Below, one piece after another: positions 34,084 to 46,000 of a stretch of DNA of 64,000 bases. The notes under the pieces are model-generated. The model ran no database searches and was not told where the DNA came from. It was given only the letters and a program-made list of their open reading frames with translations. Position 1 is the stretch's first letter, and each line of letters begins with the position of its first letter. Where the stretch lies: contig OZ020616.1 in the NCBI GenBank assembly GCA_963971575.1, forward strand, positions 25,823,120-25,887,119. Direction: 5' to 3'. A program made the translations under genes and the position numbers. The stretch is from Liopterus haemorrhoidalis (lineage: Eukaryota > Arthropoda > Insecta > Coleoptera > Dytiscidae).

Positions 34084-37000
34084 ATGGACTATCAATCTTT
34101 GAACAAAAAAAATAGAATTAAGAATATATTTGAGAATATGGAATACGATAAACAAGCTAAAGACAGCTGTGAATTAGCTACCGTAAGAATTTTATAAATA
34201 AATCTTGACATATAGTTAACCCACATATTTTTAAGGCATGGATGAAAAAATACGATAATAAATTTCAATCGACACTAAATATTAGTAAAAAAGAAGTTGT
34301 TTTAAGTTCTGATGATCAAATTAAGTTTGGAGTTAATGAAGTAAATGATGACGATATTAAAGTTCTTGGTGATATAGCTTTTAACGTCCACATACAATTG
34401 GCTTGCGGATCGACAGCTAATAAAGGCATTCCACAAATGAAACTATTAAACAAGTAATTATTTTAATTTTTATCTAGTATTTTGTATAAATAAAAATTAT
34501 TTCAGACTGGTATCAGAAATTGAAAATAATTCTACGTTAATATGTGAATTAGAATTAAAGATTCGTAATATTTTTATGAAAGATTCAAAAGCCTCGCTAA
34601 CTACTTTTATTGAATATTTTCAATATTATGCAGGTTGGACTTCTGCGATAGATACGGAATTACAACAAAATAAATGTTATCGTAAGTTGCAATAAATAAA
34701 AACTTATTACATTTACTGTATATGTTTTTAACATTTTAATTTTATAGATCTTTGTGTCTTTTCGTTAAGTAAATCTACACCTTTAGCTCTAATAGGAATG
34801 TTGTTAGCTCCTTGCTTGACTTTATACAATACTATAATTTTAAGCGTGGAAAAGGAGCTGATACCGCTTTGTTTCTTAATCAAAGAACTTTGCAATAATG
34901 CTGGGTATGTATCATGAAAATGTAAAAATTATCTTAAAATTAATATTTAATATTTTAGATTACGTCAGGATCGAATTTATATTGTTAATGGAAGTTTACA
35001 AAGCATTTTGAGAGATAATCAAGTTACAAAGATAGTTTATATTGGAGATTTATTTGATAAAAAATTTACGGAGCTGGAAATTTGCGAAGCTACATGTGTT
35101 ACTACATGTAAGTATTAATGCGTGTGAAGTTAGCAATTGATCGACCCAGCAAGTAATCGGCACGGACAGGATATTACAGCGGACCAAATCAAGTAACGCT
35201 GTTGAATAAAATCGTTGTTTTTTATAGAATTAAACAAGTTGCAGTTCTGAACTTTTTACCAACCATGAGGAATAGGTACAGGAATCGAATGATGGCTAAA
35301 CGAAAATTTTCTCACGCGTCAGAGGCGCGCAATTAATTTTTTTCTCTCGAAACCACTCGTTATCAACATAAAACTAACAATATCGCTAGAATTAAACAAG
35401 TTCAAGTTCTGAACTTTTTACCAACCATGAGGAACAGGTACAGGAATCGAATGATGGCTAAACGAAAATTTTCTCACGCGTCAGAGGCGCGCAATTAATT
35501 TTTTTCTCTCGAAACCACTCGTTATCAACATAAAACTAACAATATCGCTAGAATTAAACAAGTTCAAGTTCTGAACTTTTTACCAACCATGAGGAATAAG
35601 TACAGGAATCGAATGATGGCTAAACGAAAATTTTCTCACGCGTCAGAGGCGCGCAATTAATTTTTTTTTCTCGAAACCACTCGCTATCAACATAAAACTA
35701 ACAATATCGCTAGAATTAAACAAGTTCAAGTTCTGAACTTTTTACCAACCATGAGGAATAGGTACAGGAATCGAATGATGGCTAAACGAAAATTTTCTCA
35801 CGCGTCAGAGGCGCGCAATTAATTTTTTTCTCTCGAAACCACTCGTTATCAACATAAAACTAACAATATCCCTAGAATTAAACAATTTGGAGTTCTGAAC
35901 TTTTTACCATCCATGAGGAATAGGTACAGGAATTGAATGATGGCTAAACGAAAATTTTCTCAATCGTCAGAGGCGCGCAATTAATGACGAAGCCAGTTCC
36001 ACCGTTCTTTCGAAAATAGTACTTCTCCGTGCCGAGCCGTTGTTACTACATATCTACCATATTTAACCTGATTTAAATTAAACGATATTACTGACATTTA
36101 CGTTCCTGTATTACCTGTTCCTGCTTATTTCATGTCATATTTGTAACATTTCACTTATTATTAGAATCAATATTATTTGTAAGTGAAATGTTACAAATAC
36201 GACCTGACATGGAATAGGCACGGATAGATAGTACAGGCACGTAAATAAAATGTCAGTTAATCGTAAAATAGTACTCATCCGTGCCGAGCCGTTGTTACTA
36301 CATATCTACCATATTTAACCTGATTTAAACTAAAGGATATAACTGACATTTACGTCCCTGTATTACCTATTCTTGCTTATTTCATGTGATATTTGTAACA
36401 TTTCACTTATTATTAGAATCAGTATAATTAGTAAGTGAAATGTTACAAATACGACCCAACATGAAATAGGCACGGATAGGTACTACAGGCACATAAATGC
36501 CAGTTTGAACTAGCTTCGGTGACTGTCTTCATCGATAAAAACCGAGGTCACACGATCCGTTTCGGAAAGAACGTGGTTTTGAGGAAAAAAAACTAATTGC
36601 GCGCCTCTGAATATCGGGAAATTTTTTATTCGACTTTTGTTCGATTTCAATGCTATATCTACATATTTGGTAAAGAATTCAAGGCGACACATTTTATACG
36701 AGAGAAAAAACTTAATTGTGCGCCTCTGACGCATGAGAAAATTTTCGTTTAGCCATCATTCGATTCCTGTACCTATTCCTCATGGTTGGTAAAAAGTTCA
36801 GAACTTAAACTTGTTTAATTCTAGCGATATTGTTAGTTTTATGTTGATAGCGAGTGGTTTCGAGAAAAAAAAATTAATTGCGCGCCTCTGACGCGTGAGA
36901 AAATTTTCGTTTAGCCATCATTCGATTCCTGTACCTATTCCTCATGGTTGGTAAAAAGTTCAGAACTTGAACTTGTTTAATTCTAGCGATATTGTTAGTT

Positions 37001-40000
37001 TTATGTTGATAGCGAGTGGTTTCGAGAAAAAAAAATTAATTGCGCGCCTCTGACGCGTGAGAAAATTTTCGTTTAGCCATCATTCGATTCCTGTACCTGT
37101 TCCTCATGGTTGGTAAAAAGTTCAGAACTTGAACTTGTTTAATTCTAGCGATATTGTTAGTTTTATGTTGATAGCGAGTGGTTTCGAGAGAAAAAAATTA
37201 ATTGCGCGCCTCTGACGCGTGAGAAAATTTTCGTTTAGCCATCATTCGATTCCTGTACTTATTCCTCATGGTTGGTAAAAAGTTCAGAACTTGAACTTGT
37301 TTAATTCTAGCGATATTGTTAGTTTTATGTTGATAGCGAGTGGTTTCGAGAGAAAAAAATTAATTGCGCGCCTCTGACGCGTGAGAAAATTTTAGTTTAG
37401 CCATCATTCGATTCCTGTACCTATTCCTCATGGTTGGTAAAAAGTTCAGAACTTGAACTTGTTTAATTCTAGCGATATTGTTAGTTTTATGTTGATAGCG
37501 AGTGGTTTCGAGAAAAAAAAATTAATTGCGCGCCTCTGACGCGTGAGAAAATTTTCGTTTAGCCATCATTCGATTCCTGTACTTATTCCTCATGGTTGGT
37601 AAAAAGTTCAGAACTTGAACTTGTTTAATTCTAGCGATATTGTTAGTTTTATGTTGATAGCGAGTGGTTTCGAGAGAAAAAAATTAATTGCGCGCCTCTG
37701 ACGCGTGAGAAAATTTTAGTTTAGCCATCATTCGATTCCTGTACCTATTCCTCATGGTTGGTAAAAAGTTCAGAACTTGAACTTGTTTAATTCTAGCGAT
37801 ATTGTTAGTTTTATGTTGATAGCGAGTGGTTTCGAGAAAAAAAAATTAATTGCGCGCCTCTGACGCGTGAGAAAATTTTCGTTTAGCCATCATTCGATTC
37901 CTGTACTTATTCCTCATGGTTGGTAAAAAGTTCAGAACTTGAACTTGTTTAATTCTAGCGATATTGTTAGTTTTATGTTGATAGCGAGTGGTTTCGAGAG
38001 AAAAAAATTAATTGCGCGCCTCTGACGCGTGAGAAAATTTTAGTTTAGCCATCATTCGATTCCTGTACCTATTCCTCATGGTTGGTAAAAAGTTCAGAAC
38101 TTGAACTTGTTTAATTCTAGCGATATTGTTAGTTTTATGTTGATAGCGAGTGGTTTCGAGAAAAAAAAATTAATTGCGCGCCTCTGACGCGTGAGAAAAT
38201 TTTCGTTTAGCCATCATTCGATTCCTGTACCTATTCCTCATGGTTGGTAAAAAGTTCAGAACTTGAACTTGTTTAATTCTAGCGATATTGTTAGTTTTAT
38301 GTTGATAGCGAGTGGTTTCGAGAGAAAAAATTAATTGCGCGCCTCTGACGCGTGAGAAAATTTTCGTTTAGCCATCATTCGATTCCTGTACCTGTTCCTC
38401 ATGGTTGGTAAAAAGTTCAGAACTTGAACTTGTTTAATTCTAGCGATATTGTTAGTTTTATGTTGATAGCGAGTGGTTTCGAGAGAAAAAAATTAATTGC
38501 GCGCCTCTGACGCGTGAGAAAATATTAGTTTAGCCATCATTCGATTCCTGTACCTATTCCTCATGGTTGGTAAAAAGTTCAGAACTTGAACTTGTTTAAT
38601 TCTAGCGATATTGTTAGTTTTATATTGATAGCGAGTGGTTTCGAGAGAAAAAAATTAATTGCGCGCCTCTGACGCGTGAGAAAATTTTCGTTTTGCCATC
38701 ATTCGATTCCTGTACCTATTCCTCATGGTTGGTAAAAAGTTCAGAACTTGAACTTGTTTAATTCTAGCGATATTGTTAGTTTTATGTTGATAGCGGTTTC
38801 GAGAGAAAAAAATTAATTGCGCGCCTCTGACGCGTGAGAAAATTTTCGTTTAGCCATCATTCGATTCCTGTACCTGTTCCTCATGGTTGGTAAAAAGTTC
38901 AGAACTTGAACTTGTTTAATTCTAGCGATATTGTTAGTTTTATGTTGATAGCGAGTGGTTTCGAGAGAAAAAAATTAATTGCGCGCCTCTGACGCGTGAG
39001 AAAATTTTCGTTTAGCCATCATTCGATTCCTGTACCTATTCCTCATGGTTGGTAAAAAGTTCAGAACTTGAACTTGTTTAATTCTAGCGATATTGTTAGT
39101 TTTATATTGATAGCGAGTGGTTTCGAGAGAAAAAAATTAATTGCGCGCCTCTGCCGCGTGAGAAAATTTTCGTTTTGCCATCATTCGATTCCTGTACCTA
39201 TTCCTCATGGTTGGTAAAAAGTTCAGAACTTGAACTTGTTTAATTCTAGCGATATTGTTAGTTTTATGTTGATAGCGAGTGGTTTCGAGAGAAAAAAATT
39301 AATTGCGCGCCTCTGACGCGTGAGAAAATTTTCGTTTAGCCATCATTCGATTCCTGTACCTATTCCTCATGGTTGGTAAAAAGTTCAGAACTGCAACTTG
39401 TTTAATTCTATAAAAAAACAACGATTTTATTCAACAGCGTTACTTGATTTGGTCCGCTGTAATATCCTGTCCGTGTCGATTACTTGCTGGCTCGATCAAT
39501 TGCTAACTTGACGGAGCTTAAGTATTAAATAATTATTTTTAATTAGAACTGGACAAATTTTTATTCACACAAGTTCATCTGGATTTTTATCGAATTATGA
39601 ATTTTATCGTCAGTGGCGAAATTTTTACCGACCGTCGCATAATAGAGGAGTTATTTTTATTATAATCATACCAAATTTTATTTTTGAATTTTTTACAGAT
39701 AAGCACGAATTAGGCTTTTTGTAACACGAATCATCTGTTTTTAGCTTGATGTTGGTCTATGGTCAGATGTAGAGCGTAAATGCGAATGAACGGATTTTTA
39801 AGGAATTTATATTTAAGGTTCAGACGTCAATATCTTAATTTGATCAACTTTTGGTACAGATTTGTCCAACGGAATTAGTAGATAGTTTACTGATGTCACT
39901 TTTATGTGTTTTACGAATATTTTGCAACAAAATTTCTACGAAAAAAAAAATTTTAACAAAAGTTTCTGTACAAGTAATAACTAACAATTTTTATTTGAGA

Positions 40001-43000
40001 CTTATATCTATATTATGGAGGGGGTATTAAGAAATCTTGAGAAATTTTTTTTATCCGACTTACTACGATATAAAATACAGATACGGCATAGCTAACGTAT
40101 GGTAATTTCCTTACCTTTAAGCTTGGTTGTCATTGTCGTTCGACTCGGTTACGATGGGATTGTGCGAAGGATATAGCCCGGCGTTTATTGGAGACTGGCT
40201 AGTATTCAACACTGTCTGTCGTAAACCCGGCAAGTATTATGCCGGGTTTACATTGGTAGAGAGTAGGTGTAAAAGTAAAAGAGCTAGTAAATAGTGCAAG
40301 TACTACGCGCTTTACTGTACTATCTTATTTTCGGGATAGTAGGTGTTCGTACACAATTGGCATACTATCTTATTTTCTGGATAGTAAGTGCCAAAACACA
40401 TTTGACATCTTCACTGTGATTTTGTTGTGCAATTATCTTTCATCAATTATAGTTTATGAATATACATCGTCGCCGGCGTGATGCAATTAAAAACATGGTA
40501 TTTTGTATTACATCATTTCTTGTGGAGGAAATAACTGATTGTCTTATTGAAGAAATCTGTACAGAATATAAGCCTAACAAAATAATTTTTGCAGTGCATT
40601 TAGGAAAATCGGCGATGATAATTTTTGATACATCAGATTTAGATTCTGCTGTCGAATCAGTTATTGACAAAGCATTGTCTTATAAAGGATTGGTAGGTTT
40701 ATTTTTTAAATAATTTTTATTATTATTTTGTAAAACTATTCTACTTTTTAGTATCCCTGGTCTGTTAACAAAGTTTTAGTACAGGAATCTGTATTTGAAA
40801 CATTCCAAAGAAAATTTGAAAAAAAATACAAAAGTCTCGGAATTTCACAGACAGCATGTTACAAAAATGGGGACATCGCAAAAGATTCTCTCCCAGAAAT
40901 AAAATTTGGCTACAAAAATGCTGGATCAAATATCATCTCATGCGAGCAGAATAATGATTTGAATATATTGTCTTTTAGAACTGCAAACGAGGCAGTTTCT
41001 CTTGCTAATAATACTAGACTAGGATTCGCAGTTTCAATTTGGACAGAAAAAATAAATCTTGCTTATGAAGTAGCCGCAAAATTAAAGGTATGTTTAAGGG
41101 GTAGTTGATCAATAAGTTTCTCTAGAACTAAATGAATTAAATAATTTAAAACGTTTATAAATATATATAAATTGAACTTGAAAGTGTTAGAATAAAAACT
41201 TTTTCTTTCCTTCAAATTTATTCATTATAAACTAAACTTTCTGCATTTGGGAGCTATTTTTTTAGATTTAGACTAAAAATTTGGATGCCGCTTGAAAGTT
41301 AAAGCAATACCCTTCAGATGATACCTCAGTTTTCAATATTCAGTTCAAGCTTGCACACGCATTTGGTGAGGGAGTTTTCATTCCATGCCAGCTGCGCGCG
41401 CATTTATGGCTGACAATAATATTTGTATTGTATTTTCTTGATTCACTTTTTGATTTACTGTAAAATGGTAATCGTCGGAAAAACATATCGTGCAACTCGC
41501 AGAACACATATTCCGCACTCGAATAAATTGCTTGCCCGCGGCTCGCTCTGCTTCATTCTCGTGCGAAATATAAGGCATTTCGCGCTAATTACGTAATATA
41601 CTATAGGGGATAAATTTTAAGATCGTAGCGCCACACGGATATTTTTGAAACCATTCTTAAACAGATACCACTTGACATTTACTAGTAAATAATAGCGAAA
41701 AGTGTTAAAAAAATAACAAAAAATAAATAATTGTATGCGATTTTCTGATTTAAAAAAAAAAAATTATAATCAAGTAAGTATACACACGTATTATGAGGAC
41801 ATTTTTTTAAAAGTAAAATTACTTGTAAACATCTTAAATACTACATTTTGTAATCTGGTTTTAAGTTATGGCGGCACAGTTTTCCATGGTCGATTATTTT
41901 AAGTATATTGGGGGAAATAATAATTCCAGTGTTGTTTACGAAGGGGCATATAATATTGTGTGGAGTCACTGAAAAAACAGAGAGTTCATAAAGATTTATG
42001 CATTATGCCTACAGACTTGTGCATTATAATCAAACCCACACACAATAACAGGAATTTTCAAGATATGCGATAATAAATAAAAAATTGAAAATATTTGTAG
42101 TCACTATCATTAAAATGTAATGAGCAAACTTTCATATAAGGGCTCATTTTATTTCCAATTTTTAAATTGTTTATCTAAACATCGCGTCGATTCCTAACCT
42201 CTTGCTTTCCCAATTTTGTTTAGAACCGTACGGTGTCTGATATTGGTGGAAACAAATGAAACGATATTTCCGGGTTTCTTCTTTTCAATGAATTGTACAT
42301 AGGCACACAACAATATGTATTATACATTTTTCAATGATTACAATAAAACTTTAAAAACAAACTTCATACAAAACCAATACACAAAACGAAATGTTATCTG
42401 TCGTATACAAGTTCATGAAACGCCACCAGATGGTAGGGTGCTTAGCTGCAAATCCCTATATCGTTTCGTGCATCGCTTCTCGAGATGCTCTTTTCAAATT
42501 TTGTAAAGCAAATAATACCCAAAACAAATACGAATATCTTGAGCAATTCATCACTGCATACCATGTGCTTCTTATATAATGAATATCAAGACAATTTGGA
42601 TGTCTTTTCAGGCAACTTTAATTCATATTGCCTGTCTATAAACAGTCTACAATGACTTGTATACTGTTTAAAGACAGGTCTCTCTTTTTATTACTTCCAC
42701 GCACCGTATGTTGCCCTTTGCTCTGATGTTCAGAGTTTGTTTCTTATTGTTGTTGTTTATTTGCTATTTTTTTGTATTATTTTCGTTTTCTTCTGTATTT
42801 CTATGTATGCATGTAGTTCAACCTGTAAATAGGCATTGGCCTGTTGGTTGTGGAGTATTAAATAAATAAATAATTTTATGATTTACAGGTTGGCATAATC
42901 TGGATTAATAATCATGGGTTCTTTAATCCAGCTTGTACTTTTACTCCATATAAAAAAAGTGGGAATGGTTATATTGGCGGTATAGAAGGTAAACTTAATA

Positions 43001-46000
43001 CTGCCTACTGTTGTTTTCTTTCATATGCATTAATTTTTATATTTATCTTTTGCATTTTAAATATGTTGAATAATTTTTAGGAATGATGGAATACATGACC
43101 GGACGAAAGACGGATTCGTCTGTTAATATCCCAAAGAAGAACTTATATCTATATTATGGAGGGGGTATTAAGAAATCTGGAAAGGCAGAAGCACCAAATA
43201 AGTAAGAAATTAATAGAGACAAACGAAAAATTACAATAATAGAGTAGAAAGAGAAACATTTAAAACAGAAAGACAATTAAAAGAGTATAGGAGAAAGAGA
43301 AGATACTGGTCAAAATTGATTGTTTTAATTTGTATTTGATGTAGGACCATTTTGTATACTAATATTATTGTTTTATTATTATTAAAATCTAATATCTCTT
43401 ACCATCGTCCTGTGTCTGCTCAAAAATTTGAACACTGTTAACTAATTTATTTGTGTTTAACCGTGCAAGGTTTCTGTTATTGGATATAAATTTAAATATT
43501 TATTGTTTTATATATTCTAAGTTAATACTTATTCTTGTCATATATGCATTCTTGTCAAATCGCGATGAATCGTAATCGACAGACAAAAAAGTTACTAACC
43601 CACGGTAGTAAAGTTAGACTTCGTTCAACATAAGATAAACACAGGCGGATGTTAGCGGCTCCCATGTGCAGAAACCAAATTTCGACAATTACGTTATCAA
43701 CAGTTAGTTTAACACATTTCAGTGGCGTCACTTTAATTTGTTTTTTACTACGCGTATTGTGCGATGTTGTTTGTTTATTTCCGTTATTATTATTTATTTC
43801 TCGTATGTTTCAAGGTATATCGTGTACTAAAATAAGTAAAAATGTATTTGAAATACATGATTTTGTTAGTTTGGTATCCACAACAATTGTTTAAAACCCT
43901 TATGTACGTCAATGTGATCAGCTGTTTTCTCGCGCAGAATTCATGACGTAATTTTTAATACCCTGTGTTTTTCCCTGTTATTTTTTATTTACTACTGGCG
44001 ATCGGATATGTCGAACCCAGTGATGGGCGTTTACACGTAAACTTTAATTGTTTACGTTTACGTGTAAACTTATGTAAACAATTGGTAAACTTGTCAACAA
44101 TGTAAACTTTGTAAACTGTCAAATAATGAGGTTAGTTTTAGTTATTTAATACGAATAATAGAGAGTTAATGAACAAGTATATTCAGTTCAAAACAATAAA
44201 TTTATTAAAAAAATGGTGGGAAGAAACCGAAGGAATAGTTCTGAATAACTAGGTTTTGTTTTAAATAAAGAAAATGAAAGAAAATATAGGGCGTTATGCA
44301 AAATTTGCAATGAATCTTTTCGTTATTAAAAAATATAGGCTGATTTTCTTAAAGGTGAAATTTAATGTATTTTGTTATTAAAAAAATTAGACTGATTTTT
44401 TTAAAGAATAAAGTTTTTTATTTTTCATATTCATATTTACTAATTTGTATGTAACACCTGTATAATGATGCAAATTCGATTTTTATTAATATGTATATTG
44501 GCTTGTCCTAATTTTATATACTTACTTTTTCATTTAAAATCGTTTCATTAAAATTTTATTATTTATAAAAATGTATTGATAATGTGATTCTGTAATTCAA
44601 AACAAGTGCGCATGTCTAAATCATTGTTTACAAGAGTTTTTGTGTTTACTTTACATCAATTGTTTACGCGTCAACAATGAGGTATCTTACATTATGTAAC
44701 TTACGCGCCCATTACTGGTCGAACCCTGCATATACATGTATATATGCAAATGCGTAAATAGCTATTGTAGCTATGCGCTAAAAACTAATTAACTAATTAA
44801 AAATGTATTATAGGGAAGATATCATAAATATTGTTGATGGAGCAGTCAAGGGCCAAGACAGTTGGAATAAACTAGGAGCAAAGAATAGAGCAGTACAACT
44901 TAGAAAATTTGCTGAAAACTGGTAATTTTGATCTTTTTTTTTGTTTTAAAAATGAGTTTTTAAATGATAGATCGCGGTGGCTCTGTGGTAAAACTTTTAC
45001 TTACGCCTAAGGACGCTGGTTCAATCCCCGCTGACATCACTTCGGAATTTTCCCTTTTGAATCTCGGAGGTGTTTTCGGTCTTTTATTGTTGCTGTATAC
45101 AGAGCGTCTCATCCAAGTGGCGCACCATTGCTATCTTTCTTAATATTATAAATATAGATTCGGTTAAATGGACAAAGTTCGAGTATTTTACATAGGAAAT
45201 ATCATGACAGACTCAAAAATATTTTTAGATGTTTCGTTAACCAGATATTTTGAAAATAAACATTTTGTAAATAAAATGCCCTGTATATTGTTAGGCCATT
45301 GGATCAATGATTTTTTTGTCTTTATAAAAAACTAAACATGTTTTTAATGAAATTTTTTTAATAACGGAGATAACGTTACAAACTTATAAAAATAGTACGA
45401 TTAAAAATTTACATAATAATATAAACAAAAGTAAAAATCACCAAGTATTTTGGTTACAAATATTGTTCGAATAAATATCCATTATTGTTTAAACACAATC
45501 TTATTCTTTTTTTTATTTTTCGCTTTACATTGCGTAACATGTTTTTAGAAATTTTGTTGCAAGCACGAGATATTTTATGAGAAAATACACATGCTTGGAA
45601 TTCTACGAAATACGGCCCGTATTTCTATGAAGGAAATTTGACTACTGTAAAGTATTTAGATTTTTTGGAAAATAGTTTTCAAGATTTATTTGACCTTGTG
45701 CCCATAGCTAACAGAATTAATTTGAAGTATTTTCAACATGATGGTGCACCTGCACATAATGCCTATCTTGTAAATAATTACTTACAAAATAAATATGACG
45801 ACAAGTCGATTGGTACTAATGGACCTATTAACGGATCTACTAGATCTCCTGATTCAACATCTTTAGATTTTTTGTTTGGGGATTTCTGAAAAAATACAGT
45901 CTATAGAGATCCAATTAATAATTTAGACGAACAAAAAAATAAAATATCCATTGCTGGCAGCAAAATTTCTAAAAATACGTTACGCAATGTAGTGCCAAAC

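Larger units (their letters stand above)
35119..39519. mobile_element. Fold-back element with inverted tandem arrays
   Basis: 4401 bp in ALDH16A1 intron 5, flanked by the direct repeat TAAGTATTAA (35109-35118, 39519-39528; 9-10 bp). The ends share inverted AAGTTAGCAATTGATCG and about 100 further bp. Inside each end is a tandem array of a 162-bp unit, about 5 copies on the left and about 17 inverted copies on the right, around a 0.7-kb centre. This is the architecture of Foldback/Galileo-type elements. No transposase frame exists. Confidence 0.88.

Noticed and set aside
35226..39410. CRISPR-like or centromeric satellite array
   Set aside because: Repeats are 162 bp with no spacers, in inverted arms with terminal repeats and a target duplication: a fold-back transposon.
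40456..40594. Open frame starting MNIHRRRRDAIKNM as the 5' part of ALDH16A1 exon 6
   Set aside because: An acceptor at 40451-40452 would put the previous exon (phase 1) out of frame. The acceptor before 40595 keeps the frame and the normal ALDH spacing, so this stretch is intron.
44967..45040. A tRNA gene
   Set aside because: A and B boxes are present but no full cloverleaf forms and the A box is degenerate; a SINE head fits better.
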